Of a stretch of DNA of 45,997 bases, positions 8,577 to 17,518 are shown in pieces (position 1 is the stretch's first letter; the number at the start of each line of letters is the position of its first letter). The notes below the pieces were generated by a model, which was given only the letters and a program-made list of their open reading frames with translations, searched no databases and was not told where the DNA came from. The position numbers were made by a program, and so were the translations under genes. The DNA lies in NCBI GenBank assembly GCA_009779405.1, contig WREI01000012.1:1-45997 (forward strand), written 5' to 3'. Source of the DNA: Clostridiales bacterium (GTDB lineage: Bacteria; Bacillota; Clostridia; Christensenellales; CAG-138).

Positions 8577-8611
8577 AGCGTGTTGCAATTGTCCCGCAAC
8601 ACGCTTATACT
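8577..8611 (+). promoter_or_regulatory. serC promoter overlapped by a 10-bp palindrome (candidate operator)
   Basis: TTGCAA at 8583-8588 and TATACT at 8606-8611 are 17 bases apart. The perfect inverted repeat AGCGTGTTGC / GCAACACGCT (8577-8586 and 8596-8605, 9-base loop) covers the -35 box and the whole spacer up to the -10 box. This placement is typical of a repressor operator. The same palindrome could instead be a hairpin ending the mnmE operon, but no T-run follows. Confidence 0.65.
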
Positions 8612-8644
8612 ATACACGTAAAAAACTACATAGGAGAGCGAAAA

Positions 8645-9727
8645 ATGGAATACGGACGGATTTTTAACTTTTCGGCAGGCCCGGCCATTATGCCGGTGGA
8701 GGTGCTGGAAGAGGTGGCCGCGGAGGTCTTGAACTATCGCGGCAGCGGCATGAGCGTGATGGAAATGTCCCACCGCTCCAAAGTGTTTGAAACCATACGC
8801 AACGAAGCGGAAGCGGACCTGCGCATCCTGATGGGCATACCCGACAACTATAAGGTGCTCTTCATCCAGGGCGGCGCGACCCTGCAGTTTGCCATGGTGC
8901 CTATCAACCTGCTGCAAAACGGCGTCGCGGACTATATCGTCACGGGCGCGTGGTCGGAAAAGGCCTATAAGGAAGCGCGGAAGTATGGCAAGATCAATCT
9001 GCTGGCCAGCGGTAAGGCGAGCAATTACAGCGCGATTCCCGACGTCTCCGACCTGCCCGTCTCCCCTGACGCGGATTATGTCTATATCTGCGAAAACGAG
9101 ACCATACACGGCACGACCTATTCCGAACTGCCGAACACAAGGGGCAAAATCCTGGTCTCCGACCAAAGCTCCATGTTTCTGAGCAAGCCCTGCAATGTCG
9201 CGGACTATGGCATGATCTATGCAGGCGTGCAAAAGAACGTCGGCCCCGCGGGCATGGTCGTGGCCATTATCCGCGAGGATCTGATCCGCAAAGACCTGGA
9301 TCCGAAGACACCCGTCTATCTGCGTTACGACACCCATGCGGAAAACGATTCCATGTACAACACCCCCAACTCCTGGGCCATCTATGTCTGCGGCAAAGTG
9401 TTCAAATACCTCTTGCGCAACGGCGGTCTGGCGGAGATGGACAAGCGCAACATCGAAAAGGCAAAGATACTCTACGATTATCTGGACGAAAGCAAGCTCT
9501 TCCACGGCACGGTCGCGGCGAAGGACCGCTCCCTGATGAACGTCCCCTTCGTCACGGGCGACGCTGAGAAGGACGCGGCGGCGGTCAAGGCGATGAAGGA
9601 AGCGGGCTTCGAAAACCTCAAGGGCCACAAGAGTGTGGGTGGCCTGCGTGCCTCCATCTATAACGCCATGCCCAAGGAGGGCGTGGAAGCCCTGGTCGAT
9701 TTCCTGAAAAAATATGAGGGGGTATAA
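8645..9727 (+). CDS. serC: Phosphoserine aminotransferase
   Basis: A PLP-dependent class V aminotransferase that converts 3-phosphohydroxypyruvate and glutamate to phosphoserine, the second step of serine synthesis. The 360-aa length is normal. The N-terminal FSAGPAIMP, GGATLQFA, the phosphate and PLP region ENETIHGT, and the lysine-containing YAGVQKNVGPAG (Schiff-base Lys) are all present. AGGAGAG lies 6 bases before the ATG. serA begins 4 bases after its stop, so the pair is one operon. No phosphoserine phosphatase gene is nearby. Confidence 0.96.
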   Translation: MEYGRIFNFSAGPAIMPVEVLEEVAAEVLNYRGSGMSVMEMSHRSKVFETIRNEAEADLRILMGIPDNYKVLFIQGGATLQFAMVPINLLQNGVADYIVTGAWSEKAYKEARKYGKINLLASGKASNYSAIPDVSDLPVSPDADYVYICENETIHGTTYSELPNTRGKILVSDQSSMFLSKPCNVADYGMIYAGVQKNVGPAGMVVAIIREDLIRKDLDPKTPVYLRYDTHAENDSMYNTPNSWAIYVCGKVFKYLLRNGGLAEMDKRNIEKAKILYDYLDESKLFHGTVAAKDRSLMNVPFVTGDAEKDAAAVKAMKEAGFENLKGHKSVGGLRASIYNAMPKEGVEALVDFLKKYEGV

Positions 9728-9731
9728 CACA

Positions 9732-10649
9732 ATGATACTCATTTTGGCAACAGACGGCATGGAGAAGAGCGCGATCGCTGCGCTGACAGCAAAAGGCTGT
9801 GAAGTCGAAACCACATTTTATGCACCTGACGCGCTGGGCGCGGCGCTTACCGATGCCGATGTAGTCGTTGTCCGTTCCGCGACAAAAGTACGCGCCCCGC
9901 ATATCGACGCGGCGGCAGCAAAGGGGAGATTACAGCTTATTATCCGCGGCGGCGTCGGCGTCGACAATATCGACGTGAAGTACGCGGAAGAGAAGGGTAT
10001 CACCGTGCGCAACACGCCCCGCGCCAGCAGCGACGCCGTGGCCGAGCTCGCGCTTGCGCTGATGTTCTCCGTCGCCCGCTTTGTGTCCGTGGCGGGACAC
10101 TCCATGCGTGAGGATAAGTGGGAAAAGAAGGCCTATGCGGGCGGCTTTGAGCTCGCGGGCAAGACGGTCGGCATCGTCGGCTATGGGCGCATCGGACAGG
10201 CCCTGGGCCGCCGCTGTCAGGCCCTCGGCATGCGGGTGCTGGCGCAGGATATCTATCAGGATAAATCTCTCGAGAACGAAAATATGCGCTATGTGGAGCT
10301 GGATGAACTCCTCGCGCAGAGCGACATCATCTCCCTGCACGTACCGTCTCTCCCCGGCCAGCCGCTGGTCTGCGCGGAGACCCTCGCAAAGATGAAGGAC
10401 GGCGTTGTGTTGATCAACACCAGTCGCGGCTCCAATATCGATGAAGCAGCGCTCTTGGAAGCCCTCAACAGCGGCAAGGTCTACGGCGCGGGTCTGGACG
10501 TGTTCGCCGAGGAGCCGAGCAAAAACGCCGAACTGTACAAGCACCCCCGCATCTCCGCCACCCCGCATATCGGCGCAAGCACCGGCGAAGCGCAAAAGCG
10601 CATCGGTGCGGAGATCGTGGACATCATCTGCGCGCATTACGGTCTGTAA
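9732..10649 (+). CDS. serA: D-3-phosphoglycerate dehydrogenase, short form without ACT domain
   Basis: Catalyses NAD-dependent oxidation of 3-phosphoglycerate, the first step of serine synthesis. The 305-aa protein has the substrate-domain start, the dinucleotide fold GIVGYGRIGQA (about residue 145), the TSRG arginine motif, the E in FAEEP and the terminal catalytic His in TPHIGAST. It lacks the C-terminal ACT domain that gives serine feedback in longer SerA proteins, so control may rest on the promoter upstream of serC. The ATG at 9732 is chosen over an in-frame ATG 18 bases upstream that lies inside serC. Confidence 0.94.
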   Translation: MILILATDGMEKSAIAALTAKGCEVETTFYAPDALGAALTDADVVVVRSATKVRAPHIDAAAAKGRLQLIIRGGVGVDNIDVKYAEEKGITVRNTPRASSDAVAELALALMFSVARFVSVAGHSMREDKWEKKAYAGGFELAGKTVGIVGYGRIGQALGRRCQALGMRVLAQDIYQDKSLENENMRYVELDELLAQSDIISLHVPSLPGQPLVCAETLAKMKDGVVLINTSRGSNIDEAALLEALNSGKVYGAGLDVFAEEPSKNAELYKHPRISATPHIGASTGEAQKRIGAEIVDIICAHYGL

Positions 10650-10652
10650 AAG

Positions 10653-11348
10653 ATGAAAAAGAAAGCAATATCCATCCTGATCATTCTTGCAATGATCGTC
10701 GGATGCACTGTTGCCTGCACCAAAGCGCCGCAAACCCTGGTCGTTCTGGGCGATTCCATCGCCTACGGACGGGTCGGCACGGTCGACCGCAACACCGAAT
10801 CATATGCTGCGATCGTCGCAAACGCGAAGGGCTATATCCTGTATAACGATGCCGTAGACGGCCACGAATCGCGCGATTTGCGCTTCAAACTGCTGAACCA
10901 CGAGGATATCCGCAGTCACGTCGCGGAGAGCGATATCGTTGTCATATACATAGGCGGGAACGACTTTCTGCATAAGGATGTGGAAGCGCTGCTCGCGCAG
11001 GCCGCCAACAGCGATTTTGCGAAGATAAACGGGATACTGTCGACGCTCGAAGCAAACCTGCAGGATATTTTCACCGCGATATCTGTGCTGAACCCGAACG
11101 CGACCGTGATCGTGCAAACGCTCTACAATCCCTCCTATGGGAAACAGCGCGCCGATTATCAAACGGTCTGCGATATGGTCAACGAAGTCCTGACCGATAC
11201 GGCGGGTGCGTATGGCTTCCATATTCTCGACGTCGGAACGCCCTTTGACGAGCAGCGCGAACTGATCTACGGCGACTGCATACATCCCTCCGTTGCGGGC
11301 CATGCCAGGATTGCCGAACTGTTGCTGGCGCTGCTCAATACCCTATAA
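10653..11348 (+). CDS. SGNH/GDSL-family hydrolase lipoprotein
   Basis: The 231-aa product has a signal sequence with possible lipobox cysteines at about residue 18 (MIVGC) and 22 (CTVAC), so it is probably a surface lipoprotein. GDSIAYG (Ser near 35), the GGND block and the late DCIHPS (catalytic Asp and His) are the SGNH-hydrolase blocks I, III and V. Such enzymes remove acyl groups from lipids, polysaccharides or peptidoglycan, and the substrate here is unknown. It starts three bases after the serA stop without a clear binding site, so it may depend on serA translation. Its end overlaps convergent uvrC by six bases. Confidence 0.88.
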   Translation: MKKKAISILIILAMIVGCTVACTKAPQTLVVLGDSIAYGRVGTVDRNTESYAAIVANAKGYILYNDAVDGHESRDLRFKLLNHEDIRSHVAESDIVVIYIGGNDFLHKDVEALLAQAANSDFAKINGILSTLEANLQDIFTAISVLNPNATVIVQTLYNPSYGKQRADYQTVCDMVNEVLTDTAGAYGFHILDVGTPFDEQRELIYGDCIHPSVAGHARIAELLLALLNTL

Positions 11349-13154
11349 TTCTATCGGATGAAAATGTGCCCAAACCGCTTCCGCAACGGGCCTTGTCATC
11401 CCCGGTACGGCGGAGAGCGTCTCTACACTCGCATTCTTGATTGAATCAATATCCACCAGCGCGTCGAACAGGGCGCGCTTTCTCTTTTCGCCGACGCCGG
11501 GGATATTGTCCAACGCGGAAAACAGGGCTTCCCGCTGCCGCACATTTCGGTGATAACTGACGGCAAAGCGGTGCGCCTCGTCGCGAAGCCGCTGCAATAA
11601 CTGTAGTGCAGGGTCGCCGCGCGAGAGAATCACGGGGGCGTCCCTGTCGGGCAGATAGATATGCTCATGTGCTTCGGCCAGCCCTATGGCGGGTATATCC
11701 AGGCCCAGCGCGTCCAATATCTGCATCGCAACAGCCAACTGCGTTTTCCCGCCGTCGATCACCAGCAAGTCGGGCAAAGTATCCAAACGCGCAAAGCGGC
11801 GGTTCAACACTTCCCGCATGGCCAACAGGTCATCGCCCTGCGTGTCCCCGCGTATGCGAAAATGGCGGTACGCGCTCTTATCGACCTTGCCGTCCGTGAA
11901 TACAACCATGGAGGAAACCGTATACTGCCCCCGCAGGTGCGAATTGTCAAAGCACTCCATGCGCCGCGGCGCTTTCGCCAACCCAATCCGTTCCGCCAGC
12001 GCGCATAGCGCGTCCTCGGGTCTCTGTGCGTGCTTCGCCAGCGCGGCGCGCTTTTCCAACAGTTTGACGCCGTTCTCCGCCGCCATTTGCAGCAGTTTAT
12101 ATTTCTCCCCCTTTTGCGGCACGGCCATATATACTCGCTTCTTCCGCAAATCCGAGAGCCAGTCCGAGAGCGCCGCCGCGTTCTCGGGCAGAGCCGAGAG
12201 CAGTATATACTCAGGAGGCAGGGCCAGTTCCCCATAGAATTGCCCCAAAAACGCATCCAATAACTCGGCGTCATTCTCGCCCGACAGCCCGCTCAAGAAG
12301 TAAGGCTCCGCACCCACAACCTTGCCGTCGCGTACAAACAAGGCGTAGACCAACACCTCTGTGTCGCCGCGCGCGGGTACAAACACATCCGCGTCCAGCC
12401 CGTTCGTGCTGATGGCAATCTGTCTCTCCTTCAAAGTCCGTATGGCCTCGATGCGGTCACGCAACCGCGCCGCGGCCTCAAAATCCAGGCGCTCGCTGGC
12501 TTCGATCATACGCCGCTCAAACTCCGCAATCATCGCGCCGCCGTTGCCGCGCAAGAAGGAGATCGCCTCCTGTAAATATCCGTGATACTTCTCGCGCTCC
12601 ACTTCCCCCGAACAGGGCGCACAGCATTTGCCGATATGGAACATCAAACAGGGTCGCTCCCGGCGCGCCAGACAGAGTTTCATATCCTTCTTACAGTTGC
12701 GTATGGGAAAATGTTCGCGGATCACGGAAAGCTCGCCCCGCAGTTGCGTCGCGGAAAAATAAGGCCCCAGATAGGTCGCGCCATCCGCCGCCACGCGCCG
12801 CACGACCTCAATGCGCGGGAAATCCTGTCGCAAATCCACGCGCACATAGGGGAAGTGCTGGTCGTCTTTCAGTTTGATATTATATTTCGGACTCAATTCT
12901 TTGATGAAATTGCTCTCAAGCGTCAGGGCTTCCATCTCATTGCGCACAATCACGGTCTCAAAATCCACGATATGCGAGACCATCGCCGCCACCTTGATGG
13001 CTTGCTTGCCGCTCTGGAAATAGGAGCGCACGCGGTTTTTCAGCGACTTCGCCTTGCCTACATAAATCACCTCCCCCTCCGCGTTCAGCATCTTATACAC
13101 GCCGGGGAGGGAGGGGAGGAGCTTCAATTTTGCGGCGACAATATCGGTCATCAT
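11343..13154 (-). CDS. uvrC: UvrABC excinuclease subunit C
   Basis: UvrC makes both incisions around bulky DNA lesions in nucleotide excision repair. The 603-aa protein has the N-terminal GIY-YIG nuclease (PGVYKML, VIYVGKAKSLKNR), the central Cys cluster (CKKDMKLC, CAPCSG), the UVR helix pair near 195-225, the RNase H-like 5'-incision domain (ECFDNSH, VIDGGKTQL), and C-terminal helix-hairpin-helix motifs (IPGVGEKRKRAL). ATG at 13154 is chosen because it overlaps the maf stop as ATGA. The frame stays open to a GTG 18 bases further upstream. Confidence 0.96.
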   Translation of the reverse strand: MMTDIVAAKLKLLPSLPGVYKMLNAEGEVIYVGKAKSLKNRVRSYFQSGKQAIKVAAMVSHIVDFETVIVRNEMEALTLESNFIKELSPKYNIKLKDDQHFPYVRVDLRQDFPRIEVVRRVAADGATYLGPYFSATQLRGELSVIREHFPIRNCKKDMKLCLARRERPCLMFHIGKCCAPCSGEVEREKYHGYLQEAISFLRGNGGAMIAEFERRMIEASERLDFEAAARLRDRIEAIRTLKERQIAISTNGLDADVFVPARGDTEVLVYALFVRDGKVVGAEPYFLSGLSGENDAELLDAFLGQFYGELALPPEYILLSALPENAAALSDWLSDLRKKRVYMAVPQKGEKYKLLQMAAENGVKLLEKRAALAKHAQRPEDALCALAERIGLAKAPRRMECFDNSHLRGQYTVSSMVVFTDGKVDKSAYRHFRIRGDTQGDDLLAMREVLNRRFARLDTLPDLLVIDGGKTQLAVAMQILDALGLDIPAIGLAEAHEHIYLPDRDAPVILSRGDPALQLLQRLRDEAHRFAVSYHRNVRQREALFSALDNIPGVGEKRKRALFDALVDIDSIKNASVETLSAVPGMTRPVAEAVWAHFHPIEL

Positions 13155-13726
13155 TGGATAAACCGTTCCCACAGCCCCGCGTCGCGCAACATCGCATAGA
13201 GCAAATATATCGGCATTCCCATCACGTTGTGGTAACTGCCGTTCACGGCGGAGACGAACATGCCGCCCGGTCCCTGCACGCCATAAGCGCCTGCTTTATC
13301 CATGGGCTCGCCCGTCGCGGCATACCAGTCTATCTCCGTGTCCGTCATAGCGGCGAAAGTCACCTCGGTCTCGCATACGCGCACATCCCGCCCGCCCGGA
13401 TACAAAACGGCCAGCCCCGTCAGCACGCGGTGACTGCGCCCCTGCAAGAGTCGCAAAAACGCCTTCGCTTCCGCAACGTTGTTCGGTTTACCAAAATGTA
13501 AACCATCCAAGAACACCAGCGTATCCGCGCCAACCACGCAATCCTGCGGGTGCATATCAAAAATTGCCGCTGCCTTCTGCAAAGCCAAGGCGCGCACGGT
13601 CTCTTCCGGCCCCGCGCCCGCGGGCGCCAGCTCCGGCGCGTCACAGACCGCAATTTCAAATCGCAAACCCATCAGCGCCAGCAATTCATGCCTGCGTGGG
13701 GACTTGCTGGCCAGAATTAGCCGCAT
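13151..13726 (-). CDS. maf: Maf-family nucleotide pyrophosphatase
   Basis: The 191-aa protein begins MRLILASKSPRRHELL, the hallmark of Maf proteins, which hydrolyse dTTP, UTP and some modified nucleotides and thus clean the nucleotide pool. The conserved GADTLV block and the late TGEPMDKAGAYGVQG are present. It overlaps exoA by 10 bases upstream and uvrC by 4 bases downstream, so exoA, maf and uvrC form a tightly coupled DNA-maintenance operon. Confidence 0.93.
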   Translation of the reverse strand: MRLILASKSPRRHELLALMGLRFEIAVCDAPELAPAGAGPEETVRALALQKAAAIFDMHPQDCVVGADTLVFLDGLHFGKPNNVAEAKAFLRLLQGRSHRVLTGLAVLYPGGRDVRVCETEVTFAAMTDTEIDWYAATGEPMDKAGAYGVQGPGGMFVSAVNGSYHNVMGMPIYLLYAMLRDAGLWERFIQ

Positions 13727-14484
13727 GGTTCCTCCATTTCAATCACAACGGGGCAGTGGTCGCTGCCATACACGTCGGGTCGCAGGGTGCACTCCCGCAA
13801 ACAGGGCCGTAACCGCTCCGACAGCAGAAAATAATCGATGCGCCAACCCACGTTCCGCTCCCGCGCCTGCATCCGAAAACTCCACCAGGTGTAAGCATCC
13901 AAACGCGCAGGATACAGCGCGCGGAACGCGTCCACAAATCCGCGCGAGAGCAGCGCGCTCATCTTTCCGCGCTCCTCGTCCGTAAACCCCGCGTTCATGC
14001 GGTTGTCCTTCGGCCGCTTCAAATCGATCTCCGCATGCGCCACATTCAAATCGCCGCAGGCAATCACGGGTTTCTTGGCATCCAGCGCGCAAAGATACGC
14101 TGCAAACGCATCCTCCCAAGTGCAGCGGTAGGGCAGGCGCCGCAGCTCGTCCTGCGAATTGGGGGTATACACGGCCACGAAAAAGAAGTTTTCAAATTCC
14201 AAGGTCAGCACCCGCCCTTCGCGGTCATGTTCGGCGATCCCGATTCCGCGCGTCACCGCAATCGGCTCGTGCCTGGTAAACACCGCCACCCCGGAGTAGC
14301 CTTTCTTCTCCGCGCTGTTGAAATATTGCGTATAGCCGGGCAAATCCAAACTGATCTGCCCCTCCTGCAATTTCGTCTCCTGCACGGCAAAAATATCGGC
14401 GTCCTCGGCCAAGAAGAACTCCAAAAAGTTCCCCTTCCCCACACAAGCCCGCAGCCCGTTCACGTTCCATGTAATCAGTTTCAT
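13717..14484 (-). CDS. exoA: Exodeoxyribonuclease III / AP endonuclease
   Basis: This 255-aa enzyme of the exonuclease/endonuclease/phosphatase superfamily cuts DNA at abasic sites during base excision repair. The motifs WNVNGLRAC, QETKLQEGQI (metal-binding Glu), the CGDLNVAH block and the terminal GSDHCPV (catalytic His) are intact. It heads the exoA-maf-uvrC run. The promoter region coincides with a repeat element that starts about 60 bases upstream. Confidence 0.95.
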   Translation of the reverse strand: MKLITWNVNGLRACVGKGNFLEFFLAEDADIFAVQETKLQEGQISLDLPGYTQYFNSAEKKGYSGVAVFTRHEPIAVTRGIGIAEHDREGRVLTLEFENFFFVAVYTPNSQDELRRLPYRCTWEDAFAAYLCALDAKKPVIACGDLNVAHAEIDLKRPKDNRMNAGFTDEERGKMSALLSRGFVDAFRALYPARLDAYTWWSFRMQARERNVGWRIDYFLLSERLRPCLRECTLRPDVYGSDHCPVVIEMEEPCG

Positions 14485-14540
14485 AACAGAATTATAGCAT
14501 GGATTTATGATTTTATATAGGCTTTATTTCAATGGAATTT

Positions 14541-14706
14541 GACTTCGTAAATGTACAGAACCCGTAGGGTGTAGCGCATGTCTCGCCCGCCATCCATCGA
14601 ATACAAACCGACTTCGCAAATGCACACAAACCCGTAGGGGTGGATAGCATCCGCCCGTGTCCGCCGAATAAAAACGCGACTTCGCAAATGTACACATTTA
14701 CGAAGT
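14541..14706. repeat. Palindrome-ended element with 68/69-bp tandem units (contains GTAGGGG copy 3)
   Basis: GACTTCGYAAATGYACA recurs at 14541, 14610 and 14678, giving periods of 69 and 68 bases. Each of the first two units also holds CCCGTAGGG followed by a CGCCCG end, and the second (14634-14657) clearly belongs to the GTAGGGG family. The outer ends ACTTCGTAAATGT (14542-14554) and ACATTTACGAAGT (14694-14706) are perfect 13-bp inverted repeats. The third unit and the inverted end also form a hairpin with a 2-base loop. No gene is supported here. Confidence 0.75.
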
Positions 14707-14761
14707 TGGTTGATATTGCGGATTATAGCGAAAAAATCATAAAAAAGCAATGATATTCTTC

Positions 14762-14915
14762 CACACCGTCACACTGAAATATGATGGCACGGTCTGGGCT
14801 TGGGGCAGGATTATGAAGGTCGCTCGGTAACGGCGCAGATGATGGTTGGCGTTGGAGCTACACCACCGTCCAGATTCTCGGCAAAAACGGCATCGGCTTT
14901 TTGAATCTTAATTAA
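14762..14915 (+). pseudogene. Decayed fragment of an RCC1-repeat protein gene
   Basis: From 14762 one frame reads HTVTLKYDGTVWAWG before a stop. A second frame then reads TTVQILGKNGIGFLNLN to a stop at 14915. Both pieces match the repeat core of bacterial RCC1-type beta-propeller proteins (DGTVWAWG then GDGTTT..PVQV.G). The two parts are in different frames and no start or full repeat array remains, so this is a relic of a surface or secreted repeat protein. It lies between a repeat element and the sensor kinase gene. Confidence 0.65.
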
Positions 14916-14949
14916 AATAAAAGTTATCCATAATGAGAGGGGAACGTGT

Positions 14950-16812
14950 TTACTCAATCACCTCATAATCCGCCGTATCAGAATCCGACCCCTCTGTATC
15001 CTCCACGAACACCAAATCGGCGGGCTTCTCCAAGGCATAGGCAGGCCCAAGGGCAATGGCGTTGCTGACGTATTTTTTCAGACTGAGCGTAAAGGTGGTC
15101 AGGTTGCCCGGCCCGCTTTGCACCTCGATATTCTCGCGCAAACTCTCCGCAATCAGCTTTGCGATGGATAGCCCCAGCCCCGTACCCCCGGAACTGCGCG
15201 CGGAATCGGCCCTATAGAAGCGCTCAAAGATATGCGGCAAATCCCCGGGCGCGATGCCCTCGCCCGTATTGGAGACGGAAGCATAGATATTCAGCGCGTC
15301 CTCGCGCGCAGAGAGCGTGATCTCGCCGCCCTCGTCCGAATAGCGCAGGGCGTTGTCAAGGAAGATAATCAACAATTGCTCCACACTGTCGGCGTCCGAT
15401 AATACGGGCGGCAGGGCGGGGCAGTCGAGACAGAGTTTGCGGCCCGCCAGCGCGGCAGGCCCCTTATAGGACTGATAAATCTCGCCCAACAGCTCTGAGA
15501 TATCCACCTTGCGCAACTGCAACTCCTCCGTACCCGCCTGCAGGCGGGAGAGCTGCAACAGATCGGTGATCAGGCGCGAAAGCCGCTCCACCTCGCGCAA
15601 CATAATATCATAATAGCGCTTGCGGGCGGTTTCGTCCCGTATCATCCCGTCGGCCAGCGGCTCGAGCAGCCCGCGCACGGCGGTAAGCGGGGTGCGCAGT
15701 TCGTGACTGACATTGGCAACATAGTCGCGGCGCATCTTCTCCATCTGTTCCATTTCGGTGATATCGTTAAACAGACCCACCGCGCCGCTGCATTCGCCCG
15801 TATCGTTGAGCACGGGGACGATGTGTATCAAGAGATTCCGCTCACCGGGCAGGGTATAGTGCAGGGTATGCGGTTCTTTCGTGTCCAGCGTGGCATAGAA
15901 GGCCTGCCAAACCGCGTCATCCGGCACCAAGTCCAGCGGCGCGTTCACCTCCACCGCGCCGAACTGCTTTAGGAGGGCCTGGTTATAGTGGGTCAGTTTC
16001 CCGTCCATATCCATGGCGGCGACACCCTGCGAAAAGCTGGCCAATATGGACCAAAGCTGGTTCTTCTCGCTGTTCAGTTGGCTGATCGTGGCGGCCAGCG
16101 CTCTGCGCAGACGGTTCATGGCGCGCGCGAATATCCCCATCTCCCCGCGGAAATTCTCGTTGGCCTCCACGCTGTAATTGCCCTTGCTGAGCGCGATGGC
16201 AACCTGCGTCATCTGACGTATGGGCTTGCTGATCTGTCGCAGGCCGAGATAGGCCAGCCCGAAGAAGAGGGGTACGACCAAAATGGTCATCAGCCAAAGC
16301 ACATTGTTCAGTTCGCGGAAGACCCTGCCTATGCGCGACATCTCCTTGACAAAGATCACGCCGCCATCGACGATTCCGAACATATTGCGCAGAGGTCCGC
16401 CATAGCCGATGGCAAATTCCCCGTTTTCCAAACGCAGATTATCGATGCGGAAACTGTTTCCCTCAAAGAGCGTGAGTATCTCTGCTTGCAGCCTGTCATC
16501 AATGACAACCGAAGCATGGTTGAAAGGGGGTTGTACGAGGTTACCCCGCAGGAATACATATAGATAATCTGCGTCCGCCGTGTCCGCCAAAAAACCGAGC
16601 ATCTCGGAAAAGGAAACCTTGTCGACGAGCACCCGTTCCTTTTGCTCATACATCTGCTGTGCGGATCTGTGCGCCGATTGCAAACTATCCATTTGCAGAT
16701 CGATATACGCACTGCGCCCGAAATAGGCATAGGACGCCACCAACGCCAACATGGCCAGCAGGATGACGACCATACTGACCAGAAATACGCGGCGAAAAAA
16801 AACAGATCTCAT
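14950..16812 (-). CDS. Membrane sensor histidine kinase (WalK/PhoR/ResE type)
   Basis: The 620-aa protein has two membrane segments (about 8-30 and 168-192) enclosing an extracellular sensing domain. These are followed by a HAMP linker, a PAS domain (about 250-360), a dimerisation domain with the phospho-accepting His in VSHELRTPLTA, and an ATPase domain with LDNALRY, NTGEGI and GGTGLGLSIAK. It would autophosphorylate and pass the phosphate to the response regulator encoded just upstream, with a 4-base gene overlap. About 55 residues after the kinase core form an acidic tail of unknown role. The neighbouring class A penicillin-binding protein suggests cell-wall or phosphate sensing, but the signal cannot be read from the sequence. 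Confidence 0.93.
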   Translation of the reverse strand: MRSVFFRRVFLVSMVVILLAMLALVASYAYFGRSAYIDLQMDSLQSAHRSAQQMYEQKERVLVDKVSFSEMLGFLADTADADYLYVFLRGNLVQPPFNHASVVIDDRLQAEILTLFEGNSFRIDNLRLENGEFAIGYGGPLRNMFGIVDGGVIFVKEMSRIGRVFRELNNVLWLMTILVVPLFFGLAYLGLRQISKPIRQMTQVAIALSKGNYSVEANENFRGEMGIFARAMNRLRRALAATISQLNSEKNQLWSILASFSQGVAAMDMDGKLTHYNQALLKQFGAVEVNAPLDLVPDDAVWQAFYATLDTKEPHTLHYTLPGERNLLIHIVPVLNDTGECSGAVGLFNDITEMEQMEKMRRDYVANVSHELRTPLTAVRGLLEPLADGMIRDETARKRYYDIMLREVERLSRLITDLLQLSRLQAGTEELQLRKVDISELLGEIYQSYKGPAALAGRKLCLDCPALPPVLSDADSVEQLLIIFLDNALRYSDEGGEITLSAREDALNIYASVSNTGEGIAPGDLPHIFERFYRADSARSSGGTGLGLSIAKLIAESLRENIEVQSGPGNLTTFTLSLKKYVSNAIALGPAYALEKPADLVFVEDTEGSDSDTADYEVIE

Positions 16813-17498
16813 TCTATTTCGACTTTATAGCCGACGCCGTAGATGGTCTTGATCGACCAGCACAAACCCTCGCTGGGCAGCTTCGCGCGCAGGCGCTTGA
16901 TATGCGTGTCCACGGTGCGCGTCTCCCCGGCAAAATCATAGCCCCAAACGCGCGAAAGCAGCATATCCCGCGTGAACACCTGCCCGGGGTTGCTTGCGAG
17001 GAGGAACAAAATCTCGATCTCCTTGGGCGTGCAGAGTACGGATTCGTCGCGGAGCAACACTTTATAGCTGTTCAGATCAATGACGAGTCCGTTCATGCGT
17101 ATGACATTCTTCTCCATGGGACCCGCGTCGCGGTTCTCCATGCGCCGCAGTATGGCGCGTATGCGGGCGACCACCTCGCGGGGACTGAAGGGCTTGACGA
17201 TATAATCATCCGCACCCAATTCGAGACCGACGATGCGGTCCACCTCCTCGCCCTTGGCGGTCAGCAGCACAACGGGGAGTTCGGACTTACTGCGTATCTC
17301 ACGGCAGACGTCCGTCCCACTGCGCTTGGGCATCATCACATCCAGGACGCAGAGGGAATAATGCCCCGCGTCCAACTTGTCCAACGCTTCCTGCCCGTCA
17401 TAGGCGTCCGCGACGGCAAAGCCCTCCGCTTCCAAATAGATGCGCAGGGACTCGTGTACGATAGGATCGTCGTCGGCGATCAATATCTTTATCTCCAT
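16809..17498 (-). CDS. OmpR/PhoB-family response regulator
   Basis: The 229-aa protein has a receiver domain with the acidic pocket IADDD, the phospho-acceptor Asp near residue 53 (VLDVMMP), TAKG and the conserved Lys in VKPFSP. A C-terminal winged-helix DNA-binding domain follows (about 130-229, ending TIYGVGYKVE). It is the cognate partner of the overlapping kinase gene. A G-rich binding site (GGGGGG) precedes the ATG. A GTAGGGG-family repeat starts 20 bases upstream, so its promoter must lie in or beyond that repeat. Confidence 0.95.
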   Translation of the reverse strand: MEIKILIADDDPIVHESLRIYLEAEGFAVADAYDGQEALDKLDAGHYSLCVLDVMMPKRSGTDVCREIRSKSELPVVLLTAKGEEVDRIVGLELGADDYIVKPFSPREVVARIRAILRRMENRDAGPMEKNVIRMNGLVIDLNSYKVLLRDESVLCTPKEIEILFLLASNPGQVFTRDMLLSRVWGYDFAGETRTVDTHIKRLRAKLPSEGLCWSIKTIYGVGYKVEIE

Positions 17499-17518
17499 GG
17501 TACCCCCCTTTTTTATTT

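Noticed and set aside
8577-8605. Intrinsic terminator of the mnmE operon
   Set aside because: The stem is perfect but has no following T-run and overlaps the serC promoter, so an operator is more likely.
8255-9814. A 519-codon open frame on the minus strand opposite serC
   Set aside because: It lies antisense to a clear serC gene with all motifs, has low-complexity His/Arg/Asp-rich translation and no recognised domain. High GC codon bias produces such shadows.
14541-14706. Possible CRISPR array in the 68/69-base repeats
   Set aside because: Only two to three units, and the intervals between shared cores are themselves similar. No cas genes are nearby, and the ends form a palindromic element instead.
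14924-14932. DnaA-box-like TTATCCATA that might mark an origin
   Set aside because: A single near-match, not clustered, far from dnaA and between a pseudogene and the kinase gene. No origin can be supported.
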